Below, piece after piece: positions 44,425-56,399 of a stretch of 64,000 bases of DNA. Numbering within the stretch: position 1 is the first letter of the stretch; every line of letters begins with the position of its first letter. The translations under genes were made by a program, and so were the position numbers. The stretch spans positions 280,501 to 344,500 of the forward strand of contig OX291557.1 of the NCBI GenBank assembly GCA_946406115.1, written 5' to 3'. The DNA is from Apoda limacodes (lineage: Eukaryota; Arthropoda; Insecta; Lepidoptera; Limacodidae). The notes beneath the pieces were generated by a model, which worked only from the letters and a program-made list of their open reading frames with translations, had not been told where the DNA came from and searched no databases.

Positions 44425-46461
44425 TCAGGGTGCTATGCCCCTAAGGTGTGTATGGTGACTGTTGTCAGCGCGGGTGAATAATCGTTTCGACAAACCAGAT
44501 ATGAACTCTGCGAGTTGCTCGGTTTTGGTGTCTCTAGCGATAGTGGAGTTGCGGACGTAGCGTCCCGCGCCGGTGATAAATCTCAGCGATTTATTTTGGA
44601 CAGCCTGGAGCTTACGTTTGCTGGTAGAAGATAGAAGACCGTACCAAGCAGGGGCTGCATAGGTCAGTCTCGACCGTATGTACAACTTGTACAGGCGAAT
44701 TTTGGTTCTGAGTGGCAAGTCAGAGGAAAGTACCGGTCTAAGGCACGCCCGTGACGCGACCGCGCCTGCTGACACATGGTCTAGCATTTTGCGCATTTGC
44801 AAGGGGCGGTCTATAATACAACCAAGGTAATTTACGCTGGGTTGCCACTTAATAACTTAACCTCGAAACACAAGTTTCGGTGGAAGAAACTTTTGCAGGC
44901 CGGTGAGTATCGCTGATGTCTTGCTGGCATTAACGGCTATTCTCCACTTGTCCAGCCAGCCAGGCAAAGTGTCCAAAAGTCGCTGCATTTTTTTGGCTGC
45001 TAAACTAGCTTTGCGGGAGGAGGACATATAGGCGCTGTCGTCCGCGTAAAGGGCTAGGATGACGTCTTCAACACCTTCATCTAGACCGGAGTCACTTACA
45101 GTGGAGATGTCGTTGGTGAATAACGCGTAGAGCAGTGGTGATAGGCAGCTGCCTTGAGGTACCCCTGCTCTAATGGGTTTACATGCTGACTGGTTGTTCT
45201 CGACCGAGACATAAAAGCTTCGTTTGTCCAGAAACGAGGCTATTACTCGCCCGAGCATCGGAGAGATGTCCGTCTCAAACAGCTTGTGTATTAAGCCTTC
45301 GTGCCAAACTCGATCGAAAGCCTTCTCCATATCGAGAAAGATTCCGACTGTGCGTCTGCGCTTGTTTAGCTCGAAGGCCATGTGATGGAGCAGTCGTACA
45401 AGCTGAAGAGTGGTACTGTGGCTGTCTCTGAAACCAAACTGTTCAGGCCTAAGCTGGATATGCGGGGATATCCTAAGTAAAAGTAGGCGTTCGTACAGCT
45501 TGGCTAAATTGGACAGCAGTATAATCGGACGGTAATGTTCTGGACGATGACGATTTTTCCCTGTTTTCGGGAGAACAATAATTTTGCCAATCTTCCACGA
45601 AGATGGAAAATGTCCAGTGCGCAGTATCCCATTAAAGATACGGGTGAGTGCCACCAGACCCTTCCCAGGCAGCATGATAATCGCTGTGTTTGGAATCTCG
45701 TCGGGACCGGGTGATTTGCGCTTGTTAAGCTTAGAGGCCTCCTTCCTAAGCTCTTTAGGCGAGATAAAATAATCACCTCTGAGTGGTGGGGCTGGGGCCG
45801 CGAGAAACTGCTCTACGCGTTCTGTAACTCCTAACGTGTGGTCATGGTCGGTAATGGGGTTCGGCTTAAATTGGTCCTCAAAGTGGTCCGCAAAAAGTTC
45901 CGCGCGTTCCGCTGCGTGGTAGTGGCGAATACCAGCGGGGTCGATAAGTGGCCAGATAGGGGCAGGTGTTTTTGTAATTTGACGGGCCAGGCGATAGAGA
46001 GCCGTGTCGTTCTCGCTGGCTTTAAATATTACCTGGTCCCTTGAGTGTTGCCTAAAGTTAGCGATTTCAGAAGATAGTTCCGCGCTAATCTTATTGAGGT
46101 CCCTCTTCACCACTGGGCAACGAGTGTCGCACCAGAGTTTTCGGAGGTCCGTCTTGGTTTTAAGTTTAGCGCGGAGATGCGCCGGTAGCAACTGCTTACC
46201 GGAAGCTGTGGTTGAGACTCTGGTGGACTCCCTTAGAGCCTGTGCAATGGCAGTTGTGAAAGTGTCAACTGCCTCTTCGACTTCTAAGGGAGGAGAAATG
46301 CCACCAGCCGGGAGTTGGCAACTCAACATGGCTCGGTGAAAGATGGCCCAGTCTGTAGTTCTGCGGGGATTGGGGAGCGGTTTACCGATTGCGGACACTC
46401 CAAGGACCAATAAGATTGGCAGATGCTGAGTTTCAGTGTCGTGGAGGACCTCTAACGACAT
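44425..46461 (-). pseudogene. Jockey ORF2: reverse transcriptase and C-terminal domain
   Basis: 46461-44857 is 534 open codons. It holds the linker, the RT N-terminus ('FISPKELRKEASKLNKRKSP'), 'IGKIIVLPKTGKNRHRPEHY' and 'PIILLSNLAKLYERLLL'. The palm has 'TVGIFLDMEKAFDRVWHEGL' (Asp), 'GVPQGSCLSPLLYALFTNDI' and 'ILALYADDSAYMSSS' (YADD). 44802-44425 is the C-terminal region ('YKLYIRSRLTYAAPAWYGLL'). A break at 44857-44802 and a TAG two codons before 46461 interrupt it. All catalytic residues are intact. Confidence 0.92.
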
Positions 46462-47035
46462 TGACTAGCCGATCTTATACGCTAAGGCGATGTCCAGTAC
46501 GTCCGGTGCGTGATTGTCAGTAGAGGGGTAGTGCGTTGGTGATCCTGGACCGATGATTAATTAGTTTTTGCTCTCAGCATCTGCTTTTAGTTCACGACCC
46601 GATTTGGATGAAATTCGTGAACCCCAGTGTTGGTGTTTGGTATTAAGGTCACCTAAAATAAGTGTGATCGAAGGGGGTTGATGGTGGCTTATATGCGGCG
46701 AAGACTTTAAGCTCCGCATTGCCGACCTTTAGTTTTACACCTATAGACCGAATGTATGTAAAATGGGGAAGGGGTAGTAATTCGTGGATAAGGTCACGTC
46801 TAATTAATACAGCCGTACCCCTGAAGGCCATATTAGCGGGAGAAATTTCGTCTCGCCTATAGGTGAAGAAATTTGGAATGCGGAGCTCATTCTCACCTCG
46901 GAGTTCCGTTTCGCCCAGTAACACAATGTGAACATCGTGTTCCTGGACTAACGTTCTGAGGGCGGCTGTCTTGCCGATTATGCCCCCAGGGTTCCAATAC
47001 ACAATTCTTAATTTAAGGCCCCGATGAGGCCCCAT
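46462..47035 (-). pseudogene. Jockey ORF2 start: endonuclease domain
   Basis: ATG at 47035 overlaps the end of ORF1. 'LRIVYWNPGGIIGKTAAL' (Asn), 'VHIVLLGETELRGENEL' (Glu), 'FRGTAVLIRRDL' and 'LKVFAAYKPPSTP' lie in 47035-46649. After a slip the frame carries 'LGDLNTKHQHWGS' (Asp, Asn), a TAA at about 46560, and 'STDNHAPDVLDIALAYKIG' before a TAG. Only a frameshift and two stops separate it from an open domain. Confidence 0.88.
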
Positions 47036-48982
47036 TAAATTCCCACGTAAGAATTGTGGTGAGTTGTGCCAAGCCGTTAAAAAGGGCTGGCAGGGGATTT
47101 TGGCCGGCAGCTATGGCCTTTATGGCCGCGTTTAGCGCCGCTATTGCGGCTCTGGCTACATTTTGTGCACCAGCTTGCATGCGGGGTGGGCCCTGTGTGT
47201 GTAGCATGCCACTAGGGCGGTTTGACGTGATAGGTTGCGTCCGTTGTGTAGCATCCGCTTGGGGATGCATTTTTGGAATTGTCTGCACTGACAATGGCTT
47301 AGGGGGTTGCGGGGGGTCCGCAAATTAGGGGGGGGGGGGGCATAAAAATGTAGGGGGCGAATTGTGTGTCCGGCGCTACCGGAATATTAGCCGGAACCGT
47401 TGTTGTGGGTTGGGGGGCGGATTTTTTCCGACGTGGCCTCTTTTTTCTCCCGAGAGCTTGGGATCTGTCGGTGGGGGGGTTGGCGGGGGGCATTAAATTT
47501 GCGCCCGAGGACAGGTCATACTCCTGCGGCTGCAATTGTTGCAGGGGAGTGGGTGGTGGCGGGGGCAAATTTGTAGCCCGTTGGGCTTTATTACGGGGTA
47601 ACGGAGGGTTGATTGTCACCCCCCTACGTCTCGCCTCGCGCCTGAATACAGGACGCGAGCGGCTGTTGGCCGTGTGCGCTTGTTTGCAGTTGGCGCATTT
47701 GACTGCAACCGATTGCGGATCGCAGTCTGACGCCGGGTGCTCGCCGCCGCAGCGCACACATTTAATTGGTCGGTGGCAGTTAGAGGAGGCATGACCAAAT
47801 GCCTGGCACCTATGGCATTGCGCCGGGCCGGGGCGTGTACGCCAAGCTTCAACGGTTATGCGAGGCATGCTGAGCAGCTCGTTAACTGCATACAGCTGTT
47901 GCAGCTCGGCTTGAGTATGCTTGTGCTGTTGCTGGGCGTAGTAAATGCAGTTAGTTTGACCCGTAACTGCAGGAATCTGCCGCACGTGCGTCACTGGGAA
48001 GCCGGCGAAGGCGAGGTCCTCAGCAAGCTCGTCAAGTGAGGTGTCCTGAGGGAGCCCCTTAATGGCGATTTTAAGTGGTCGATCGCTGTCTAAGCTGTAG
48101 CAGTACCAGGATACTGCGTGGTCCAACTTAGACAGCTCGTCTATATAGGCCACTACCGTACGATACTCCAAGGGTGACTTGGGGAAAAATCGTACCCCTT
48201 TGCCAAACGGCCGGGCGTTGGGTGCGTGGCCTAATATAGAGTGCAACTTTTTTAGATGCGTCGACCACTGGGGGAGGGACTCTACGACTATGGGAGGGTG
48301 ACTGTTTTTGTCTTTTTTGTCGTTGGCACTGGCATTAGCGCTAGCCGGCTGAACAACAATTTGCGATGTCGGAGCTTTAGTGGTTTAGGCGCTTATTGCC
48401 TGGGCATAAGAGCGACCGCTAGGCGGCGCTATCGTTGAGGCTGCGGCAAGCTGGGGGGGGGAAACTACAGAGATTTCCATCCCTTCAACAGGGGTGGGGT
48501 CATGAAGCACCTCTACATCGGCTTTGGATGTAGATGGTTGATTGGCGAGAGCCTTTTGCCGATCGGCAATAACCTCTCTTGTCTCAAGTCGGGCACGCTC
48601 GGTAGGGTCTTTAGATGGGCTGAGAGCAAATTGTCTCGGCCGTGTGTCTCTGCCGCGTACCCGTGGGTTACTTTGCGGTAGAGGAATTGAGGGCGGGTTC
48701 AAGTTCCGCGGTGCTGACATGGGGGGCGTTATTTTTACTGTACTGCCATATTTTGACGTTGACGAGTTCGGGTCTGGCCGGGGCGGGGTGTCCTTTATAG
48801 GGGAGAGCATTGACGGGAGGGTAGGGAGGTCCTCATCCCTAAAGATTTCGTCGCCGGACTCAGAGGCCGAGTACACCGACGACTGTGATATGGCCGAGGC
48901 CATAGAAATCCTAGAAGGGGGCCGAGAGGGTGGGAACGCGACCGAAAAGGGCCGGTCCGCGGCTGATATTTCGCCGGTGAAT
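47013..48982 (-). pseudogene. Jockey ORF1: gag-like protein with three CCHC knuckles
   Basis: One frame from 48982 to 47299 with a single TAA at 48387-48385. First comes a Ser/Pro-rich N-terminus, then a PRE_C2HC-type domain ('YRTVVAYIDELSKLDHAVSW', 'LKIAIKGLPQDTSLDELAED'). Three zinc knuckles follow: 'CHRCQAFGHASSNC', 'CVRCGGEHPASDC' and 'CANCKQAHTANSR' (last Cys lost). A Pro-rich tail ends in a slip at a C12 tract (47328-47340). The last part, 'AAIKAIAAGQNPLPALFNGL', lies in another frame down to 47013. Jockey ORF1 proteins package element RNA. The N-terminal Met is not adjacent (see 34712). Confidence 0.88.
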
Positions 48983-49338
48983 AAGTTCAAAGTCAAAGTC
49001 AAAATGGTTTATTCAAATAAGGATTTTACAATCACTTTTGAATCGTCAAAGTTATAAAATATTATTTTTTGAACCCTCCCACCTTCCCGCCGGTTCACAA
49101 TGTTGTTGATTTCTACCGAGAAGAATCCGGCAAGAAACTCGATAGTTACTCTTTTAAAAAAACTATCAATAATACAACTAAACTAAAATACAATTAATGT
49201 TTTAAATAAAAATTTTTAGACGTACAATTTTATGTTATTTCCATTTTAATTTGGTTTACCTATGGATCCTGTAATTGAGCATCATCAATCCCAAAGATTT
49301 TTATCATTTACATAGTCTGAAATATTGTAGTATGCCTT

Positions 49339-51180
49339 TTAACAAAGTACCTGCTTGATAAAAGATTTAAATTTACTTATTGATAGATTTTGAATTTTAT
49401 TGGGAACTTTGTTGTAAAAGTGTATACATTGCCCCATAAAAGAGTTACTTATTTTGTGTAGACGTGTATCATGCACCAACAGCTTATTTTTACTTCTAGT
49501 ATTTACTTTGTGAACGTCACTTTTCTTGCTGAAACTATTGATATTTTTATGTACATATAAAAGATTTTCATATATGTACTGCGACACTAAAGTTAAAATT
49601 TTTACTTCCCTAAACCTATCCCTCAGAGATATCCTAGATCCTAATTTATAAATAGCACGAATTGCCCTTTTTTGTAACAAAAATATTGTATTTACATCAG
49701 CAGCGCTACCCCACAATAGGATACCATATGTCATTAAACTATGGAAATAGCTAAAATATACTATTTTTGCAGTGTCGACATCGGTCAATTGTCTTATTTT
49801 CTTGATCGCATACACAGCAGAGCTAAGTTTTTTGGCTAGGTTATGAATATGAGGACCCTATTGAAGTTTGGAGTCCAGCGTTATGCCAAGAAAGACTGTT
49901 GAATTAACAAGTTCTAATTGCTCGCCATTAATATTAATACATGTCTGTCTCTGACTAACATTTGGTAATGTAAATTTAACACATTTGGTTTTTTTTTCAT
50001 TAAGTAACAAATTATTAGCGTTAAACTAATTTTCAATTTTAGAAAGGGCATTATTTAATTCATTATAATATGTCTGTCGTCTCTTAACTTTAAAAAGCAA
50101 AGAGGTGTCATCAGCAAATAAGACAATGTTATGATTTTTTACATTATATGGGAGATCATTAATGTAAATAAGAAATAGAAAAGGACCTAAAATTGAGCCC
50201 TGAGGGACTCCTATAGTGACTGCTGATCCCGGAGATCTTTCACCGTTGACATCTATTTTCTGTACTCTCCTACTCATATAGGATGTCAAAAGGTCGAGAG
50301 CTTTGCCTCTAATACCATAGTGATGTAGCTTCCTGATGAGATTTTCATGTTGAACACAGTCAAATGCCTTAGATAAATCACAAAACACTCCAAGAGCATC
50401 ATGCAAATCCTCCCAGGCGTTAAATATATTTTTTTAATAGTGCCACACCTGCATCGGTTGTGGAACGGCCTTTCATAAAGCCGTTTCATCTGTTTAATAC
50501 TAAGTAGCTCATTAATACAGAAATGGCTTAACATTTGACAAAGTATGATTTTTTCAAAAACTTTACTGAGTATAGGTAGTATTGAAATAGGCCGAAAAAT
50601 ATTAGGATCTGTTGAACTACCTGATTTAAAAAGAGGTATAACTTTGCTTAGTTTCATCTCATCAGGCAACACACCACTATCAACACAACTATTAAAAATA
50701 ATGGCTAAGGGTTGTGCTATAACATGAATAATTGAATTTATAGTTTTTACAGAAAGTCCCCAAAGGTCTGTGGTGTTTTTAATTTCTAATGTTTTAAAAG
50801 TATTAATGATATCCGTAGGACTAATGTTTTTAAATACAAAGGGAATGTTACATTCAGGAACACTAGTTTTTAATATTTTTTCTGCTAAGATTGGACTTGA
50901 GTTTAGATGTTCAGTTGTTTTGAATGGAATATTCTCAAAAAACTGTTCAAAGGCAACTGCTACCTCAGAATTTGTTTTAAAACTAGCATCATCTACAATC
51001 AACTCAAAGTCCTGACAAGAATTCTAGCTTTACCAGTTTCATTATTTATTATGTTCCATGTAGTTTTTATTTTATTTGTTGAATTTTTTACTTTATGTCT
51101 GAGGTGAATTGCTTTTGCAACAAGACAGACCTTTTTAAAGGTTTTTGAGTATTTTTTTAAATATTTCCTAAATATTTGGC
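49339..51180 (-). pseudogene. CR1-like copy B reverse transcriptase
   Basis: 51002-50286 has the N-terminal RT ('KLSKVIPLFKSGSSTDPNIF') and goes out of frame at 'LLSIKQ' exactly as in A. 50406-50026 has 'ALGVFCDLSKAFDCVQHENL', 'TIGVPQGSILGPFLFLIYIN' and 'VLFADDTSLLFK'. 49815-49339 is the C-terminal region, which is longer and more intact than in A. Catalytic aspartates are intact. Confidence 0.9.
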
Positions 51181-52080
51181 TATGTTTTTTCTTTATATAA
51201 TTCATACAGTTTACGCCTACATTTATGAATACCTGGGGTAGCCCATTCAATAAACCAAAAGCGCCTGGAAATAAGTTTCTTTTTTGCAGTAAATATTTTA
51301 TTATACTCTGTAGTAATAGTGTCAAGAACATTATTGTACATATCATTTGGGTCGCCATTATAAAGCAAATCTGGAAGTTTATGCATTAAGTTAGATTTAA
51401 ATGATTCAACCCGTTTAGTTGTTATTGGTATAAATTTAATTTCCTTTTTAGCAATACTATTATTTCTTTCTAAAACCACTAACTGTCCACAATGATCTGA
51501 CTCTAGATTGCTTATAATTGATTTTTGAATTGGTTTTATGTCAGTAAATATATTGTCGATGCAAGTGGCACTGGATACAGCAATTCTAGTTGGTTCACAA
51601 AACAAATTATTTAAATTAAAAGACTGAAATAAGGCAAGCAATCTGGTGCTTAATGAGCTATTTTCCAAAATGTTTATATTGAAGTCTCCACAAACAATGA
51701 TTTGTTTATTGGAATTGCTGATTTTATTCAGCACTTCTTCCATAACTAATTCAAAATTTCATAAATTGCACAAGGCGGCTTGTATACACTCACAACAATG
51801 AGATGCTCAACTTCTATACAGGACAGCTCGGCAGTTCGCTCAACTGAGAGGCTCACAATGTCTTTACGTTCCTTAAACTTTAGCTGTTTATTAACTAAAA
51901 TTAAAGAGCCACCATAGATAGCATTTACTCGGCTAAACGAACTTCCCACCTGGTGATTAGTCAAACTGAACATAAAATGATGGCTGCGTAGCCAGTGTTC
52001 AGTGATACATAAAATGTCAATCGTTTAGCAGTTTATGAACAATTCAATTTCTAGTTCTTTCTGAGACATTTCTTATATTC
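51180..52080 (-). pseudogene. CR1-like copy B endonuclease domain
   Basis: 51973-51746 and 51743-51180 correspond to 36936-37163 and 37166-37729 of A, with the same TAG between them. Motifs 'CGDFNINILENS' and 'NLESDHCGQLVVL' are present. Confidence 0.9.
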
Positions 52081-52240
52081 TGATGCAACAGGTTCAATGG
52101 AATATTATTTTTAGTATAACAACGTTTATTTTTTTGTTTCTGTTTGCATAAAACTTGAGTAGACATAGATTGTTTGATATAATCATTATTAATGTTGGAA
52201 TTATATAATATGCCAAAGTGGTCCTTTGTTGTCTGAAAAT

Positions 52241-53966
52241 TTAATGTAAATTATTACATGTCAAATTATTATACTGCTTAACAGAAGCAGGTTGTTTAGC
52301 TAAATGATTAGCTGAAATGTCAATCACAGTATTATAATTGCACTGCTCAATAGAAGCAGGTTGTTTAGCCAAATACTTGTCTGAAATGTCAATTACACTA
52401 CTATAATTACACTGCTCAATAAAAGCAGATTGTTTAGCCAAATTATTGGCTGTGGTATTAATATAAAATGATAGCGACAAGGCTAACACTCTGGTACAAT
52501 GGTGTGTGAGATAATATTTATGTCTTGTCCTTATATAATTATGTCTAAAAATACTGTTAGTATCTATCACATGAAAGTTATTGTTATTGCTAGACATAGT
52601 ATGCAAAGCTAAATTTAACTCACATCTAAGGTTGTTTTCCTCCTGTGGCAAACCCTTACAATAGGGAAATGTAAACATTACAATTTTTTTTACTTTAAGT
52701 GCGCTTATACTATTATTATATTGTCTTAATTCACTTTTATTTACATTACCCCTGTTACCGATAAAAATTACTAATGTAGAGGATGGAGTGATTTTGTCAG
52801 GCTTTATTAAACTTCTTATTATATTAACATAATTAGAATTTGGCATACAATTATTTAAAACCGGTTGTCCTACACTTGAGCTGAGAAAGTGTTCAAAACC
52901 TTTTCCCATTTCATCGCAAAACATTATTATATTGTCATCAACATTACATTTTTGTGAAACACTAGTTGAGTGAGAACTGTTGTGAGCATATGATTGTTGT
53001 TCTGATTCCAAACTGAAACACATTGACGACTGAGGTGTTGGTAAAGGTAGTAACAAGGATGCACAATCTGGCTGTGAATCGCTGAGGCGTTTACAATTAC
53101 ACATACTGTGATTGAGTTGTAATGACTCAAAACGCTCTGCATTATATTTACTCAATTCAATTAGCTAATTCATAGCCAGTGTGTGCTCCTCCATCTCTCT
53201 CAGAGACTCTTCATACTTGCAGGTCATCATCTGCAAGGATGTATGTAAATCTTTTATTTGCAAGTCGGGTAAATGTGTATCAGTTTTATGTTGTAGCCTA
53301 CTGTTTTCTAATTGCAACTTACATACTTCCAGATGTTCCACTAACTGTAATTTTTCTTTGCAGTAATTTACATTTCTACTAAATATTTTTTGCTTTTTGA
53401 TCATTTTTTCATTTTTTTTTATAAATCTGTTGATTTTGATGTATTTTTTTATCTGGTTTCTACTGCACTTAGCAAGCATCACTGATTTAGAAGAATTAAT
53501 GGTGTCATCACCTGTAAGATCTATAGTTGTGGTATTGCTAGTTGCAGCAGAAACAAAATTAGGGGCCTTACTACATAGTTCGTCAAAAAGATTTTGAGTT
53601 TGAAGCTGTGTGTAAGTATGGGTGGCCTCTTCAAGTTGTGAGATGTGTTGATGGGCCTTGCGTAGTTCCTCTTCAAGATATGAGATCTTATTAAGGGACC
53701 ACCACATACTCCTCGCTACAGCTGTCAAATGTTTCTATAATTTTCTGAAATTAGTCCCGCTCTTCTAGGACAGTACCATATTGAGTGTGCAACACTGACA
53801 ACTCATTGCGGAGGCTACTATTTTTGTTTAATATTTCTAAGAGTTCTCTTTCGTTATCATCCCTTTCACTGTATAGCTGATCACACTTTTCCTTGAAAAT
53901 CTTAAGTTCCTGCAAAGCCAGTTGAAGTTTGGACTCTTCCTGGCGAGCAGATGCCTTGCGAGTCAT
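52241..53966 (-). pseudogene. CR1-like copy B ORF1
   Basis: Three frames (53966-53751, 53728-53165, 53155-52241) match A's ORF1 frames, including both frame breaks. There are a few private substitutions (for instance GKGF for GIGF and a stop at 53750). The esterase-like block and the C-terminal 23-residue tandem repeat are conserved. Confidence 0.85.
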
Positions 53967-54168
53967 TATTTTAAGGCTGTTTGAGCGAACTTACTTAAAA
54001 CTTACCAAGGAATAGCTTGACAATGTAACGAAAGAGATGGTTTGTTGACAATTTGCTTATTAATTGGTTACTTTACCTTATAACTGTGGTCTTTTATGAA
54101 TACAATACTGATAAATAGTAGTAAAACTCACAACCACAACAAAATAATATACAAAATATGATTGAAAA

Positions 54169-56072
54169 ATTTGAACTTTATAACGAATCGCCTGATATTA
54201 TATGCGCAGCCAATCAATTAATAGTTTCAGAATCTCAGATCAATATTTCATTTGAAGATATAAACAACTATGATAAATCTGCGTCAGCCCTAACTCTACA
54301 AGCATCATTGGAACACCACCCTAAACATGGAAAAGAAATGTTCTTGAAAATTTACGGCAAACAGGAAAAGGGTACACAAATAGAAATGGGAAATTTATGG
54401 AACCAAAAAAATGCAAGCCTGCAGATTGCTCCAAATGTCGATATAAGTGTAATTCTTTGTTTCCTGAACATTTGAGACAAGATATCTTTGAAGAATACTA
54501 CAGCCTAGGTGATGCAAAACATCAAAAAATGATGCTCAGTAGCCTGATTACTCACGCTAAAGTGTTACGCATATATACGAAGGCAAAAAAAATAGTACTA
54601 TGTCACATCAATATTGGCTTTTTAAAACGAGTCTGCCAAATTTTTTTCGTAACACATTTAATATCAGCTCGAGCACCACTAATAATTGTTCAAAAACTAG
54701 AGGGCTCAACGGCATATTTATGACTGACTAGAGAAAAGGAAAAGTGCCTGCAAACATTACTTCAGTCGAGTCGACTGACTTTGTAAAAGAGCATATTAAT
54801 CCGTACTCTCGGGTTGAATCCCATTAGTGTCGAAATAATTCTAATAAACAGTATTTAGAGAGTGATCTTAACTTAAGTCGCTTATATCAAATGCACAAAG
54901 AAAATTTTGCTCCACAAAAGAAAATAACTCCTGTATCGCCTAATGTGTATCAAAAGATTTTTCCCTCTTATAATCCAAGACTCGCATTTTACAAACCAAA
55001 GAAAGACCAGTGCACGAAATGCAACGTGTATAAACGATCCGACTATAGGACTCCCTTACAGGAAGAATACGATGCTCACAAAAAAGGCGAAAAAGATGCT
55101 TTGAATATGAAAAAATAAGATAAGCAAATGTGCTTGGATTCAGGTGGTGATTTCCGGGCCATAACATTTGATCTGCAAGCTATTCTATCGGTACCTTTTA
55201 CCGGAGATTGCAAAATCTATTATTTGCGCAAATTATCGATGTACAATTTGACTATCCTAGATTGTCATGAGAACACTGGCTATTGCTATTTATGGGACGA
55301 ATTTAATGGCAAAAAAGGTTCTACTGAAATTGGATCGATATTGTTGAAATACCTTTGTAGTCTGCCCGAAACTGTTACTTATGTTGCATCATTTTCTGAC
55401 ACTTGTGGTGGTCAGAACCGCAATAAATATGTAACTCTAGCGGCATTATATGCTGTCAATAACATACCTCACATAGAGACGATCGATTTAAAATCCATGG
55501 AATCGGGACATTCGTATTTAGAATTGGATTTAATTCATGCTAGTATAGAGAGAGCACGAAAACAAAAAAGCATATTCACTTTGCGTGAATATGCATTGGT
55601 GATAGGGTCTGCTAGAATCAAGCCGAAACCTTATGATGTTATTATTATGAAACATGGGGAATTCTTTGACTTAAAGGGATTAGAAAAAACTTTGAATTCC
55701 AATACGACTAAGAATACAAAAAATGAGACAGTCCAATGGCTGAAAATTAAATGGCTACGGGTGAAAAAAGAATCCCCCACTTCTATCCTTTAAAAATACG
55801 ATCTGACTCAGCCACATTTCAAAGAAATAGACATTTGCAAGCCAAAATCAGCGACAAAAAATAAAGAAATATGCATAAACAAACTAAAAAAACCTCTGAA
55901 GGGAGCATATAAATCACAGATAGCGGTTTCGCAAAGCAAGAAAAAGACTTGTTATCGCTTTTAAAAGATAGAGTAATCCCTTTCCCTTCTGCGAACATTG
56001 CCAACAATAATTGTAGTGACACTGAATCATCTGACGATCAGGATGAAGAGCCCATCGCTGAAGAAATTTAAC
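54169..56072 (+). pseudogene. DDE-type transposase (possibly Sola-like), degenerate
   Basis: Four broken frames. 54158-54475 (its first codons lie in the CR1 5' end) is a polar N-region. 54397-54723 holds a Cys cluster ('CSKCRYKCNSLFPEHLRQDI') followed by 'IVLCHINIGFLKRVCQIFFV'. 54891-55118 has 'FYKPKKDQCTKCNVYKRSDY'. 55128-55793 carries the RNase-H-like core: 'RAITFDLQAILSVPF' (Asp), 'ASFSDTCGGQNRNKYV' (Asp) and 'SMESGHSYLELDLIHASIE' (candidate third acidic residue). After a frameshift it ends 'DTESSDDQDEEPIAEEI' at 56072. The layout recurs in many uncharacterised insect proteins; the Sola assignment is tentative. It is the best candidate for the enzyme of the TIR-bounded element. Confidence 0.65.
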
Positions 56073-56399
56073 ATTTTTTTAATTTTATAATTTTAAGACT
56101 ATTCAATGACTAAATCTAGTCTTCTTAAAATTTTGATTGTGAGTTTGAAAAAATATTTTATTTGATATTATAGAGTTCGAATAGCTAAATTCTTAACATA
56201 CGCTACAGACTTCATAGAACACTTCGCAGAAGTACGAGTATGTTATATAGAAGAGAATGATTGACAAGTTTTTTAATTTGTGAAGCAAAAGTCATAAGTT
56301 TTATATGAATAATTTAGTTTTGTAGTTTACTGTTTATTTATTATAATTTTAGTTTTTATTGTAAGTTTATAATTATATCATGTAACGTAATATTTGTAA
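56073..56399. other. 3' flank of the transposase
   Basis: A/T-rich, non-coding; ends where the next LINE begins near 56400. Confidence 0.5.

Larger units (their letters stand above)
43861..48987 (-). mobile_element. Jockey-clade LINE, nearly intact, 5' end detached
   Basis: ORF1 (48987-47013) and ORF2 (47035-44425) overlap by 23 bases, as in jockey elements. A long 3' UTR (44424 to about 43860, right limit uncertain) has T-rich, minus-strand low-complexity sequence and two hairpins. The 5' edge meets the CR1-like copy B tail at 48987/48988. The missing leader and ATG are proposed to be at 34301-34725. Few lesions: one stop and one slip in ORF1, two or three lesions in the endonuclease, one break after the RT. 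This is the youngest-looking coding element in the window. Confidence 0.88.
48988..54168 (-). mobile_element. CR1-like LINE copy B
   Basis: Inverted relative to copy A and nearly identical over 5.1 kb. 3' tail (TCAAAG)n on the plus strand at 48988; 5' start at 54168. It keeps GVPQG and the 44 bases A lost near 39335. It shares with A the ORF1 breaks, the endonuclease stop and the RT frameshift. Outside the repeat the flanks differ completely. Confidence 0.92.

Noticed and set aside
34726..54168. The two CR1-like copies as terminal inverted repeats of one large DNA transposon
   Set aside because: Both have complete LINE content and LINE tails, and the flanks are unrelated; they are two LINE insertions.
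39873..54169. A target-site duplication for the second CR1 insertion
   Set aside because: Flanks at 39873 and 54169 share only a TTTGAAC-like word at different offsets, which is expected by chance in A/T-rich DNA.
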